A DNA stretch of 5,806 nt, taken from the NCBI GenBank assembly GCA_002454125.1, contig DKII01000087.1, positions 1 through 5,806 on the forward strand, given 5' to 3'. Numbering within the stretch: position 1 is the stretch's first letter; every line of letters starts with the position of its first letter. The notes under the pieces are model-generated. The model was given only the letters and a program-made list of their open reading frames with translations, was not told the origin of the DNA and did not search any database. Below, piece by piece: positions 1-5,806 of the stretch. A program made the position numbers and the translations under genes. The DNA comes from Novosphingobium sp. UBA6722 (GTDB lineage: Bacteria > Pseudomonadota > Alphaproteobacteria > Sphingomonadales > Sphingomonadaceae).

Positions 1-463
1 TCTGCCCCACCAGGCTGAAGCCCTAGACCGCGCAGCACAGGCGCTCGATGCGCTCCAACCTGAGGCGACACGCGATCTCGCTGCTGCCTTCACGCGCCGG
101 CCGGATCTCGTTGGCGATGCCGCTGCTGGCCGCAGTCGGGACACGATCCGGGCGATGGGACACGAGGCCGCGGTACGCCTTGATCCGGTGCTGCGCGCCG
201 AACGGTTCGTTGGCGACTGGAGACAGCTGGAAGCCCACCGCACCCAGCTTCGCGAGCAAGGCGACGAGGCCGGCGCGCGCAAGCTCACCGCGCAGATGCG
301 CGGCATGGCCAAGGGGCTTGAGCGCGATCCCGAGCTCGAGGTCCATCTGCGCGGTAAGGTCAAGGAGCTTGGGCTCGAACAGCGCTCCGAGCGCAGCCTG
401 CACCTGGAGCTTGCCGACACCCTTGGGAAGGAACGTACCCGTCCGTTTGAGATCGGGCTTTAA
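1..463 (+). CDS. traA: Conjugative transfer relaxase, TraA/MobA family, C-terminal tail (partial, 5' end outside window)
   Basis: The reading frame is open from base 2 and ends at TAA 461-463, giving 153 residues of a C-terminus with no start in the window. The fragment is charged, probably helical and alanine-rich. Its final part (FVGDWRQLE, then MRGMAKGLERDPELE, then KELGL, ending ADTLGKERTRPFEIGL) matches, from memory, the tail of Ti-type TraA relaxases of alphaproteobacterial plasmids. These proteins nick oriT, unwind and pilot the strand in conjugation. The nuclease and helicase domains would lie upstream, so activity cannot be judged here. An in-frame ATG at 155 is internal to the frame and has no convincing ribosome site, so it is not taken as a start. 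The DUF6118 gene follows after 11 bases. The family call rests on recall of tail sequences and neighbour context, not on a search. Confidence 0.78.
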   Translation, partial: LPHQAEALDRAAQALDALQPEATRDLAAAFTRRPDLVGDAAAGRSRDTIRAMGHEAAVRLDPVLRAERFVGDWRQLEAHRTQLREQGDEAGARKLTAQMRGMAKGLERDPELEVHLRGKVKELGLEQRSERSLHLELADTLGKERTRPFEIGL

Positions 464-467
464 GGAG
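463..467 (+). promoter_or_regulatory. Ribosome binding site of the DUF6118 gene
   Basis: AGGAG begins on the last base of the relaxase stop codon and sits 7 bases before the ATG at 475. It fixes the start of the DUF6118 gene and suggests that ribosomes finishing the relaxase can re-initiate there. Confidence 0.8.
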
Positions 468-474
468 AAGTGAC

Positions 475-1233
475 ATGCAGAATGCAGAAGACGTTGAGCT
501 TGATCTCGAGCCGGAAGACGAGCCAGAGCCGGGCGTGCGATCAAGCGCATCAGTCGATGGGCAAGCTGACCCCGCCACCCAGGCCTTTGTCCGGCTCGAA
601 CGCCAGATGGCCTTGATGCGGCGCGCGGTTGAGCACCTCGCTACCGAGCGCACCGAGATATCTGTTCCTGATTACAGCGTTACCCTTGGTAAGCTCGCTG
701 GTGACCTCGCCAAGGTCACCCAAGCGGTCGCGCAGATCGCTGCTGAGCCAGCGCTCAAACATACTCCGCAGACCATGGCTGAGCGTATTGCTCAGGCATC
801 CGAAACGGCGCGGCGGTCGGATCATGACCGATTAGTCCAGGCGCAGATCGAGCTGGGGGCCGTTGGCGAAGACCTGCGACGCATGGTGGGTACGGTCCAC
901 AGCGCAGCCGAGCAGCGTCAGCGGACCATAAAGACGGCCGCTTCCGGCATTCTGGTCGGGGTAATGCTCTGGGCTGGCTTTGCGGGTCCTGTTGCTCGCT
1001 CGCTGCCCGAGAGCTGGCAACTGCCGGAACGCATGGCGCGACGCGCGCTCGGCGCGCCTACTCTCGTTGATGCCGGGGCGAAGCTCCTCCAGTCCGCCGA
1101 TCCTGCCCGCTGGGAGGAAGTGATCGAAGCGGCCAAGCTATCGGCAGATAATCGCGACGTGATCAATCGTTGCAAAGGTTTGGCGAAGAAGGAGCGCAGG
1201 GCGGTCAATTGCCAGGTACGGATTGGCAGCTAA
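475..1233 (+). CDS. DUF6118 family protein, single predicted membrane segment, linked to conjugation genes
   Basis: This 252-residue protein starts at ATG 475 behind a well-placed AGGAG. The N-terminus is strongly acidic (residues 5-19, rich in Glu and Asp). Next comes a helical stretch at about residues 32-58 (DPATQAFVRLERQ and RRAVEHLATER) that I recognise as the DUF6118 signature. Residues 60-150 are predicted helical or coiled-coil-like and polar. A hydrophobic segment at about residues 155-171 (ASGILVGVMLWAGFAG) is the only likely membrane span. The C-terminal part, about 80 residues, is basic and carries two cysteines at 233 and 246. The function is unknown. The family is usually found beside TraA-type relaxases in sphingomonad plasmids (from memory). 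A role in transfer, for example anchoring or regulating the relaxosome at the membrane, is only an inference from the neighbour and topology. Confidence 0.85.
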   Translation: MQNAEDVELDLEPEDEPEPGVRSSASVDGQADPATQAFVRLERQMALMRRAVEHLATERTEISVPDYSVTLGKLAGDLAKVTQAVAQIAAEPALKHTPQTMAERIAQASETARRSDHDRLVQAQIELGAVGEDLRRMVGTVHSAAEQRQRTIKTAASGILVGVMLWAGFAGPVARSLPESWQLPERMARRALGAPTLVDAGAKLLQSADPARWEEVIEAAKLSADNRDVINRCKGLAKKERRAVNCQVRIGS

Positions 1234-1403
1234 GTTGGACAATCCGGAACGGCAGCTATCAAAAGTAGAAGCACCCATAACTGCCCTCGTTGAGGTTCGG
1301 CTTCCAGACAAAACTGAAAGAGAGACGGTCGAAAATCTCGCAGGTGAGCCTCCTTACGAATTCGCAGATCACTTCAGAGGCAATTCAAATACGTCTCGAA
1401 CAC
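1234..1403. other. Gene-free convergent spacer of lower GC
   Basis: These 170 bases lie between the end of the DUF6118 gene and the end of the small minus-strand ORF. GC by hand count is about 50% over 1261-1440, against about 67% in a sample of nasA. I find no tRNA, no transposase fragment, no clear terminator hairpin with a T run, and no convincing gene on either strand. An 8-base direct repeat, GGCAGCTA, occurs at 1225-1232 (spanning the DUF6118 stop) and again at 1251-1258. The composition suggests DNA of a different origin from the operon, possibly a scar of recombination between the transfer region and the nitrate operon. Confidence 0.5.
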
Positions 1404-1541
1404 TCACGAAGCGCCAAACCGACAGCAAGGGCAGGCTTTCATACCTGGTGCTGCTACCTGATGTTTCCTTGACCAGACGTGGCCACACCGAGTGCAGACA
1501 TTAGGCCCAAGAAGCCATTGCAGAATATCCCGCACTCTCAC
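1404..1541 (-). CDS. Candidate small zinc-ribbon protein (45 aa) coupled to cobA
   Basis: The minus-strand frame runs from GTG (1541-1539) to TGA (1406-1404) and encodes 45 residues. The peptide has C16-x2-C19 followed by GHVW, then 17 residues, then C37-P-C39-C40. That is the layout of a zinc-ribbon knuckle pair (CxxCGHxW ... ACPxC). The GTG overlaps the cobA stop as GTGA, the same type of junction seen at nirB/nirD. The upstream GAGAG is a weak ribosome site. The frame stays open further up, and an ATG at 1577 inside cobA would give 57 residues. Against a real gene: third-position GC is only about half, the ORF is short, and it lies where composition drops. It may be a broken remnant of a longer zinc-ribbon protein. 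I recognise no specific family and assign no function. Confidence 0.42.
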   Translation of the reverse strand: MRVRDILQWLLGPNVCTRCGHVWSRKHQVAAPGMKACPCCRFGAS

Positions 1542-2323
1542 GGCAGACTCTCGATCCGTGAAGAGGCCTTCGAACATGATCGACTGGACATGGCGCCCTG
1601 CATGACGCGGCCGATCAAAAGAATTGCAGGCCCCGATCCAAGTCCCGCCCGCGTCGCCAGAGAAAGAAGATCGAGCCTGGTGAAGACATGCCGCTCGTCA
1701 GGCAGGCTGGCGTTCTCGATAACAGCGACCGGCGTATCCGCTGGCAATCCTGCCTGGATCAGGTTTCGGGAAATGGCTTCGGCCTCCGATTTGCCCATAT
1801 AGACCGCCAGGGTCGCATCGGGATCGGCCAGCAACTGCCAGTCAAGGTCAAGGGTTTCGCCCGCCTTTGCGTGAGCGGTCACGAAGGTGAGCTTGCGCGA
1901 AAGACCCCGCAGGGTGAGGGAACGGCAGAGACTGGCAGCGGCCGCACTGGCGGCGGTAACTCCTGGACAGACCGCGACCGGCACTCCCGCTGCTCGGCAG
2001 GCGTCCAATTCCTCGGCCGACCGGCCGAAGATCGATGGATCACCGCCCTTGAGCCGGACCACGCGTTCTCCGGCGAGCGCCGCATCGACGATCAGGGCAT
2101 CGATCGTCTTCTGGTCCTGTGAGTGACGGCCCGAGCGCTTGCCGACGTAGACCAGGCGGCAGCCGGGCGCGGCGAGGTCGAGGACATTCGGGCCGACCAG
2201 CGCATCGTGGTAGATCACGCTTGCAGAGCGGATCAGGCGCTCCGCCTTGCGGGTGAGCAGTTCGGGGTCGCCGGGTCCGGCACCGACCAGCCAGACCATG
2301 CCGGCGGGGAATTCGAGAGTCAT
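1538..2323 (-). CDS. cobA: Uroporphyrinogen-III C-methyltransferase (SUMT), single-domain CobA type
   Basis: This enzyme transfers two methyl groups from S-adenosylmethionine to uroporphyrinogen III, making precorrin-2. That feeds siroheme, the cofactor of NirB encoded upstream. The 261-residue product has the family motifs in order: the Gly-rich VGAGPGDPELLT at residues 13-24, RLKGGDPSIFGR at 90-101, PGVTAAS at 120-126, then LTLRGLSRKLTFVTAH, VYMGKSE and VIENASLPDERHVF. It lacks the N-terminal dehydrogenase/ferrochelatase part of CysG, so those siroheme steps must be encoded elsewhere. The ATG at 2323 is chosen over an upstream in-frame start at 2416 because it overlaps the nasA stop (ATGA) and has GGAGG 7 bases before it. 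After the conserved ILLIGRVM the protein ends in a Ser/Arg-rich tail of about 20 residues that does not look like the usual end of the family. No Cys pair or second domain is visible. Confidence 0.94.
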   Translation of the reverse strand: MTLEFPAGMVWLVGAGPGDPELLTRKAERLIRSASVIYHDALVGPNVLDLAAPGCRLVYVGKRSGRHSQDQKTIDALIVDAALAGERVVRLKGGDPSIFGRSAEELDACRAAGVPVAVCPGVTAASAAAASLCRSLTLRGLSRKLTFVTAHAKAGETLDLDWQLLADPDATLAVYMGKSEAEAISRNLIQAGLPADTPVAVIENASLPDERHVFTRLDLLSLATRAGLGSGPAILLIGRVMQGAMSSRSCSKASSRIESLP

Positions 2324-4896
2324 GCAGCGTCCTCCATCTTGTCGGTGCGACAGGCTGCAATCAGGCGTGCAATCGCCGGACGGCAGGAACCGCAGTTGGT
2401 CCCCGCACCGGTGCACGCGCCAACTTCGGCGACCGAGGCTGCACCCCCACGGGCGGCCGCGCGGATCTGGTTCGCGCCGACGCCGAGGCAGACGCAGACG
2501 ATCGGGCCGCGATCGGGCACTAGGGTGGCCGGTCGGCCGGCGAGGAGTTCGACCTGCTCGCCCTCATTGCTGCCGATTTGGCCGGCGATCCACTCGCGAG
2601 GCGGGAGCTGCCCGGAGCGGGTCAGGTAAAGCGCGGCGCGGAGCTTGCCGGCCTCATCGCAGACCACGCTGCGGCGCATACCGCGAGCAATGTCGCCAAC
2701 TTCGCTGGCATTTCCGGTGGGGAGCAGGGCAGCGGTGTCGATCAGGCCTTCGCCGGCGAGCTCGTAGAGCCAGCCACCTACCACGCGAGAACGGCTCCAC
2801 CATAGCAATTTCGGGAGTTCCGGTTCGTGCGAGGTAACCAGAAAGGCCCGCCAATCCGGCGAGACCGGTTCAACTGCCGCGGGCGTGTTCTTGAAGCCGG
2901 GTTGGCCAGAGACCGGATCGACCTCTTGCAATGGCAGGCGATTGGTGCGGCCTTCACCGGCCATGTCGTCGGTCCAGTGCATTGGCACGAACAGGTCGCC
3001 GGGGCGCTGGCCTTCGGTTACGACGACGCGGAACACGGTGCTCCCCGCCGCGGTCCGCACGCGGGCCAGGCCTCCGTCAGTGAGGCGCTGCGCGCGGGCA
3101 TCTTGGGGATGGACTTCGACCAGTGGCTCGCGGCGATGCTGCGACAGCGTCGGCGATAGGCCGGTGCGGGTCATGGTGTGCCATTGATCGCGGTAGCGGC
3201 CTGTATTGAGGCGGAGCGGAAAGCGCGGATCGGTCACGGTGTCGGGCGCGTACACTGCGACCAGCCGCGCCTTCCCGTCGCCATGGCTGAAGCGCGCGGC
3301 ATGCGGATCCGCATCGCCCCAGCGGAAAGGTTTCATCTCCGCGTATTCGGCATCGGACAACTGCGCCTTGTCCGACAGATCGAACACCTTGCCATGGCGC
3401 GGCGCGAGGGCGGTCATCTCCGCATATTCGCGGAAAACGGCGGCGGGAGAGCCGAAGTCGAAGGCTCGTTCCCAGCCCATCCGCATGGCGAAATCGCAGA
3501 GGATTGCCCAGTCGGCGCGCGCTTCGCCAGGTGCGGCGAACAGCGCGCGCTGGCGGCTTACGCGGCGTTCGGAATTGGTGACGGTGCCGTCCTTTTCGCC
3601 CCAGGCCAGCGCGGGCAGGCGGATGTGGGCGAGCTTCGCCGTGTCGGTGTCGGCGATCACGTCGGATACCACCAGCGTTTCGCACTTCGCGAGCGCCGCA
3701 CGGACGAAACCGGCGTCGGGCATCGACACCGCGGGGTTGGTCGCCATAACCCAGAGAAACCTGACCCGGCCGGCGTGGACCGCCTGAAACAGCTCGACCG
3801 CCTTCATCCCCGGACCAGCACAGATATTCGGCGCGTTCCAGAACTCGGCGACCTCGGCGCGCTCGTCCGGCGAGAAGCCCAGATGACAGGCAAGCATGTT
3901 CGCCAGGCCGCCGACCTCGCGGCCACCCATCGCATTGGGCTGGCCCGTTATCGAGAACGGCCCCGCGCCGGCGGCGTTGATCCGTCCCAACGCCAGATGG
4001 AGGTTGATGATCGCGTTGCCCTTGTCGGTCCCGCAGCGCGACTGGTTGGCTCCTTGGCTGAACAGCGTGACCATCTGCGGGTGCGCGGCGACGAGATCGG
4101 CGAACGCGGTGAAGGCCGGGAAATCGATCCCGCTGTCCTTGGTGTCGAGGCTTTCGATAAAGCCTGCGGGAGCGACGCAGCTTTCGGCCAGGAACGCATC
4201 GTCCAGCAATCCGCGATCGCGCATCTCGGCAAGCAGCGCGTTGAACAGCGCGACATCGCCGTCGGGCGCCACCGCGATGTGGAGGTCCGCCAGTTCCGCC
4301 GTTTCGGTCCGGCGCGGGTCGATGACCACCAGCTTCGTCCCGCGCTGCTCGCGCACGGCCTCGATCCGCTGCCAGATCACCGGATGGCACCAGGCGGTGT
4401 TCGAGCCGACCAGAACGATTAGGTCGGCCTGTTCGAGATCGTCGTAGGTGCAGGGCACGACATCTTCGCCGAATGCCCGGGTGTGCGCCGCGACCGCGCT
4501 CGCCATGCACAGGCGGCTGTTGGTATCGATATTGCCGCTGCCGATGAAGCCCTTCATCAGCTTGTTGGCGACATAATAGTCTTCGGTGAGAAGTTGGCCA
4601 GAGACATAGAAGGCGACGCTGTTCGGCCCATGCTCGGCGATGCATTCGCGCATCTCGCGCGCGGCGAGGTCGAGCGCCTGGTTCCAGCTGGCGCGTCTGT
4701 CGCCGATCATCGGGTGAAGCAGCCGCCCCTCCAGCCCGATCGTTTCGCCCAAATGCGTGCCCTTGGAGCAGAGCCGGCCGAAGTTCGCAGGATGCGCCTC
4801 GTCGCCGCGGATGGTGACCGAGCGTTCGCCCGTCACCTCGGCCCGGATCCCGCAGCCGACGCCGCAATAGGCGCAGGTGGTGCGGACTTCCTTCAT
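2320..4896 (-). CDS. nasA: Assimilatory nitrate reductase catalytic subunit (molybdopterin, Fe-S) with C-terminal BFD-like [2Fe-2S] domain
   Basis: NasA reduces nitrate to nitrite in the cytoplasm; no Tat signal precedes the first cluster motif. The protein has 858 residues. The N-terminal [4Fe-4S] site is C8-x2-C11-x3-C15 ... C43, followed by K45, the lysine that normally links the cluster to the cofactor. C130 in NSRLCMAS is the expected molybdenum ligand. The bis-MGD oxidoreductase body follows, and the cofactor-binding C-terminal domain includes LNTGRYRDQWHTMTRTG at about 562-578. Residues 797-849 form a BFD-like [2Fe-2S] domain with C801-x-C803 and C835-x2-C838, plus an extra C828. This is typical of long NasA proteins that take electrons from a ferredoxin or a flavoprotein partner. 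Start ATG 4896 overlaps the nirD stop as TGATG, with AGAGGG 7 bases upstream. The stop overlaps the cobA start. No separate NasB-type reductase gene is in the window. Confidence 0.97.
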   Translation of the reverse strand: MKEVRTTCAYCGVGCGIRAEVTGERSVTIRGDEAHPANFGRLCSKGTHLGETIGLEGRLLHPMIGDRRASWNQALDLAAREMRECIAEHGPNSVAFYVSGQLLTEDYYVANKLMKGFIGSGNIDTNSRLCMASAVAAHTRAFGEDVVPCTYDDLEQADLIVLVGSNTAWCHPVIWQRIEAVREQRGTKLVVIDPRRTETAELADLHIAVAPDGDVALFNALLAEMRDRGLLDDAFLAESCVAPAGFIESLDTKDSGIDFPAFTAFADLVAAHPQMVTLFSQGANQSRCGTDKGNAIINLHLALGRINAAGAGPFSITGQPNAMGGREVGGLANMLACHLGFSPDERAEVAEFWNAPNICAGPGMKAVELFQAVHAGRVRFLWVMATNPAVSMPDAGFVRAALAKCETLVVSDVIADTDTAKLAHIRLPALAWGEKDGTVTNSERRVSRQRALFAAPGEARADWAILCDFAMRMGWERAFDFGSPAAVFREYAEMTALAPRHGKVFDLSDKAQLSDAEYAEMKPFRWGDADPHAARFSHGDGKARLVAVYAPDTVTDPRFPLRLNTGRYRDQWHTMTRTGLSPTLSQHRREPLVEVHPQDARAQRLTDGGLARVRTAAGSTVFRVVVTEGQRPGDLFVPMHWTDDMAGEGRTNRLPLQEVDPVSGQPGFKNTPAAVEPVSPDWRAFLVTSHEPELPKLLWWSRSRVVGGWLYELAGEGLIDTAALLPTGNASEVGDIARGMRRSVVCDEAGKLRAALYLTRSGQLPPREWIAGQIGSNEGEQVELLAGRPATLVPDRGPIVCVCLGVGANQIRAAARGGAASVAEVGACTGAGTNCGSCRPAIARLIAACRTDKMEDAA
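2331..2335 (-). promoter_or_regulatory. Ribosome binding site of cobA, inside the 3' end of nasA
   Basis: On the minus strand the bases read GGAGG, 7 bases before the ATG at 2323. The site lies within the last codons of nasA and decides the cobA start in favour of 2323. Confidence 0.8.
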
Positions 4897-5237
4897 CAGG
4901 CAGCCCTCTTGGCCAAAACCGCCTCGCGCAGCAGGTAGATGCGCCCAGCATCGACCTTGAGCGGGATCGTCGGCACACAGCCCTCGTCGTCCCCCAGCGC
5001 CTCGCCGGTCTTGAGGCTAATGTTCCAATTGTGCAGCGGGCAGGTCACGACGTTGCCGTGGACAATGCCCTGGCTGAGCGGTCCCTGTTTGTGCGGACAC
5101 TTGTTGACGAGCGCGTAGAAGCGGTTGTCGAGGGTATGGAACACCGCGATTTCTTCGCCGCCGATGACCGGCAGGGTGCGGGCGTGGCCGGGGGCGATCT
5201 GGTCCACCGGGCCGATATCGAGCCAGTCTCCGATCAC
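4896..5237 (-). CDS. nirD: Nitrite reductase [NAD(P)H] small subunit, Rieske-fold NirD
   Basis: NirD pairs with NirB in the cytoplasmic NAD(P)H-dependent reduction of nitrite to ammonium. The 113-residue product has the usual length for the family and a complete Rieske ligand set: C47-P-H49 and C66-P-L-H69, with GPLSQG between them. It should therefore bind a [2Fe-2S] cluster. The N-terminal strand region (WLDIGPVDQIAPG) and the central IAVFHTLDNRFYAL fit the Rieske-like fold. The start is GTG at 5237-5235, overlapping the nirB stop as GTGA, with GGAG at 5246-5249 eight bases upstream. No ATG near this position in frame competes. The stop shares one base with the nasA start. Expression is probably tied to nirB by translational coupling. 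Confidence 0.95.
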   Translation of the reverse strand: MIGDWLDIGPVDQIAPGHARTLPVIGGEEIAVFHTLDNRFYALVNKCPHKQGPLSQGIVHGNVVTCPLHNWNISLKTGEALGDDEGCVPTIPLKVDAGRIYLLREAVLAKRAA

Positions 5238-5806
5238 TTGGCGAACTCCATCTGCTGAACATTAGTGTTGAACGGCCGCACCTCGGCGAGGTGCTGGTGC
5301 AATTCGGCTTCCTCTCCGGCGGCGCGCTTCGCCCACGGATCGTCCTGCATGAACTGCTGCGAGTAACGGAAACGGGCGGCCAGCACGGGCACTGACTGGT
5401 CGCTGTCGAACAGCGCCGCCTTGACATGCTCCAGCCCGACCCGCTCGATCCACGGCGCGGTGCGTTCCAGATACCAGGCCTCTTCGCGGTAAAGCTGGAT
5501 AAAGGCCGCGCAGACTTCCATCGCCTCGGCCTCGGTCTCGACCTTGCACAGCAGGTCGGTGGCGCGGACCTTGATCCCGCCGTTGCCGCCGACGTGGAGC
5601 TCGTAACCGGAATCGACGCAGACCACCCCGAAATCCTTGATGGTCGCCTCGGCACAATTGCGCGGGCAGCCGGACACGGCGATCTTGAACTTGTGCGGCA
5701 TCCACGAGCCCCAGGTCATCTGCTCGAGCTTGACCCCGAGACCGGTCGAATCCTGGGTGCCGAAGCGGCACCATTCGCTGCCGACGCAGGTCTTCACGGT
5801 GCGCAG
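5234..5806 (-). CDS. nirB: Nitrite reductase [NAD(P)H] large subunit, C-terminal part (partial, 5' end outside window)
   Basis: The frame is open from the right edge of the window to TGA 5236-5234, giving the last 190 residues of the siroheme nitrite reductase NirB. NirB carries electrons from NAD(P)H through FAD and an Fe-S cluster to siroheme, reducing nitrite to ammonium. The fragment starts just before the siroheme/[4Fe-4S] ligands: KTCVGSEWC (local C7 and C13) and SGCPRNCAEA (local C47 and C51), the pattern shared by sulfite and nitrite reductases. A conserved GVVCVDSG segment and a helical C-terminal region with YREEAWYLERT and DPWAKR follow. No frame break is seen. The NAD(P)H/FAD domains and BFD-like cluster domain are expected upstream, outside the window. 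The first in-frame start-like codon here (GTG 5797) is internal to the family alignment and is not the gene start. Confidence 0.96.
   Translation of the reverse strand: MRTVKTCVGSEWCRFGTQDSTGLGVKLEQMTWGSWMPHKFKIAVSGCPRNCAEATIKDFGVVCVDSGYELHVGGNGGIKVRATDLLCKVETEAEAMEVCAAFIQLYREEAWYLERTAPWIERVGLEHVKAALFDSDQSVPVLAARFRYSQQFMQDDPWAKRAAGEEAELHQHLAEVRPFNTNVQQMEFAK
5246..5249 (-). promoter_or_regulatory. Ribosome binding site supporting the GTG start of nirD
   Basis: On the minus strand the bases read GGAG, 8 bases before the GTG at 5237. The site lies in the last codons of nirB and supports the non-ATG start of nirD. Confidence 0.65.

Noticed and set aside
23..550. Minus-strand frame of 175 codons opposite the relaxase tail
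   Set aside because: It is antisense to the open relaxase frame, its translation has no recognisable motif, and it crosses the start of the DUF6118 gene.
1231..1355. Minus-strand AAGGAGG (1349-1355) followed by a CTG-initiated frame with a hydrophobic end
   Set aside because: The Shine-Dalgarno match is good, but no ATG, GTG or TTG lies at usable spacing. The resulting peptide of about 38 residues has no recognisable character, so I treat the match as chance.
1223..1504. Plus-strand frame of 93 codons starting at TTG inside the end of the DUF6118 gene
   Set aside because: It has a rare start codon with no ribosome site and no recognisable motif. It also runs antisense over the better-supported zinc-ribbon ORF.
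1234..1540. Possible tRNA attachment site, transcription terminator or CRISPR-like repeats at the convergent junction
   Set aside because: I saw no tRNA-like fold, no stem-loop followed by a T run, and no regularly spaced repeats in this stretch.
2324..2416. Extended start for cobA 31 codons upstream
   Set aside because: The extension lies within the 3' coding part of nasA, including its BFD cysteines, and adds no conserved residues. The ATG at 2323 has a strong ribosome site and the ATGA overlap.
3178..4422. Long plus-strand open frame (about 414 codons) antisense to nasA
   Set aside because: It lies entirely opposite a clear NasA coding region with all cofactor motifs. Its translation is Arg- and Gly-rich with no domain, as expected of an antisense shadow in high-GC DNA.
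3077..4978. Minus-strand open frame of about 633 codons overlapping nasA in another phase
   Set aside because: The translation is extremely Arg-rich and without motifs, while the in-phase NasA product has all expected residues. It is a frame shadow.

Overview
The window looks like DNA from a high-GC alphaproteobacterium, most likely a sphingomonad. Hand counts give about 67% GC in a sampled part of nasA. The relaxase-tail plus DUF6118 pair at the left is an arrangement I associate with Sphingomonadales plasmids and conjugative elements. No database search was possible, so the lineage is an inference.

Left part (1-1233, + strand): the C-terminal end of a large conjugative relaxase of the Ti-type TraA family, cut by the window edge. 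It is followed 11 bases later by a DUF6118-family gene with one predicted membrane segment. The ribosome binding site of the second gene starts on the last base of the first gene's stop codon, so the two form one transfer-associated operon.

Middle (1234-1541): a convergent junction with no tRNA, insertion sequence or clear hairpin terminator. GC drops to about 50% (90 of 180 bases counted over 1261-1440). On the minus strand it holds a small candidate gene of 45 codons whose peptide has two Cys pairs in a zinc-ribbon arrangement. Its GTG start overlaps the cobA stop codon.

Right part (1538-5806, - strand): a compact assimilatory nitrate/nitrite reduction operon, transcribed right to left as nirB (C-terminal part only), nirD, nasA, cobA and possibly the zinc-ribbon ORF. 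Every junction is an overlap: GTGA for nirB/nirD, TGATG for nirD/nasA, ATGA for nasA/cobA and GTGA for cobA/small ORF. NasA reduces nitrate to nitrite with a molybdenum cofactor and Fe-S clusters. NirBD reduces nitrite to ammonium using siroheme. CobA makes precorrin-2, the precursor of that siroheme. The operon therefore encodes both reductases and one step of cofactor supply. Its promoter and the N-terminal part of nirB lie beyond the right edge.

The core genes are well-known families. The less ordinary parts are the meeting of conjugation genes with a nitrate assimilation operon, the atypical CobA tail, and the small Cys-rich ORF coupled to it.
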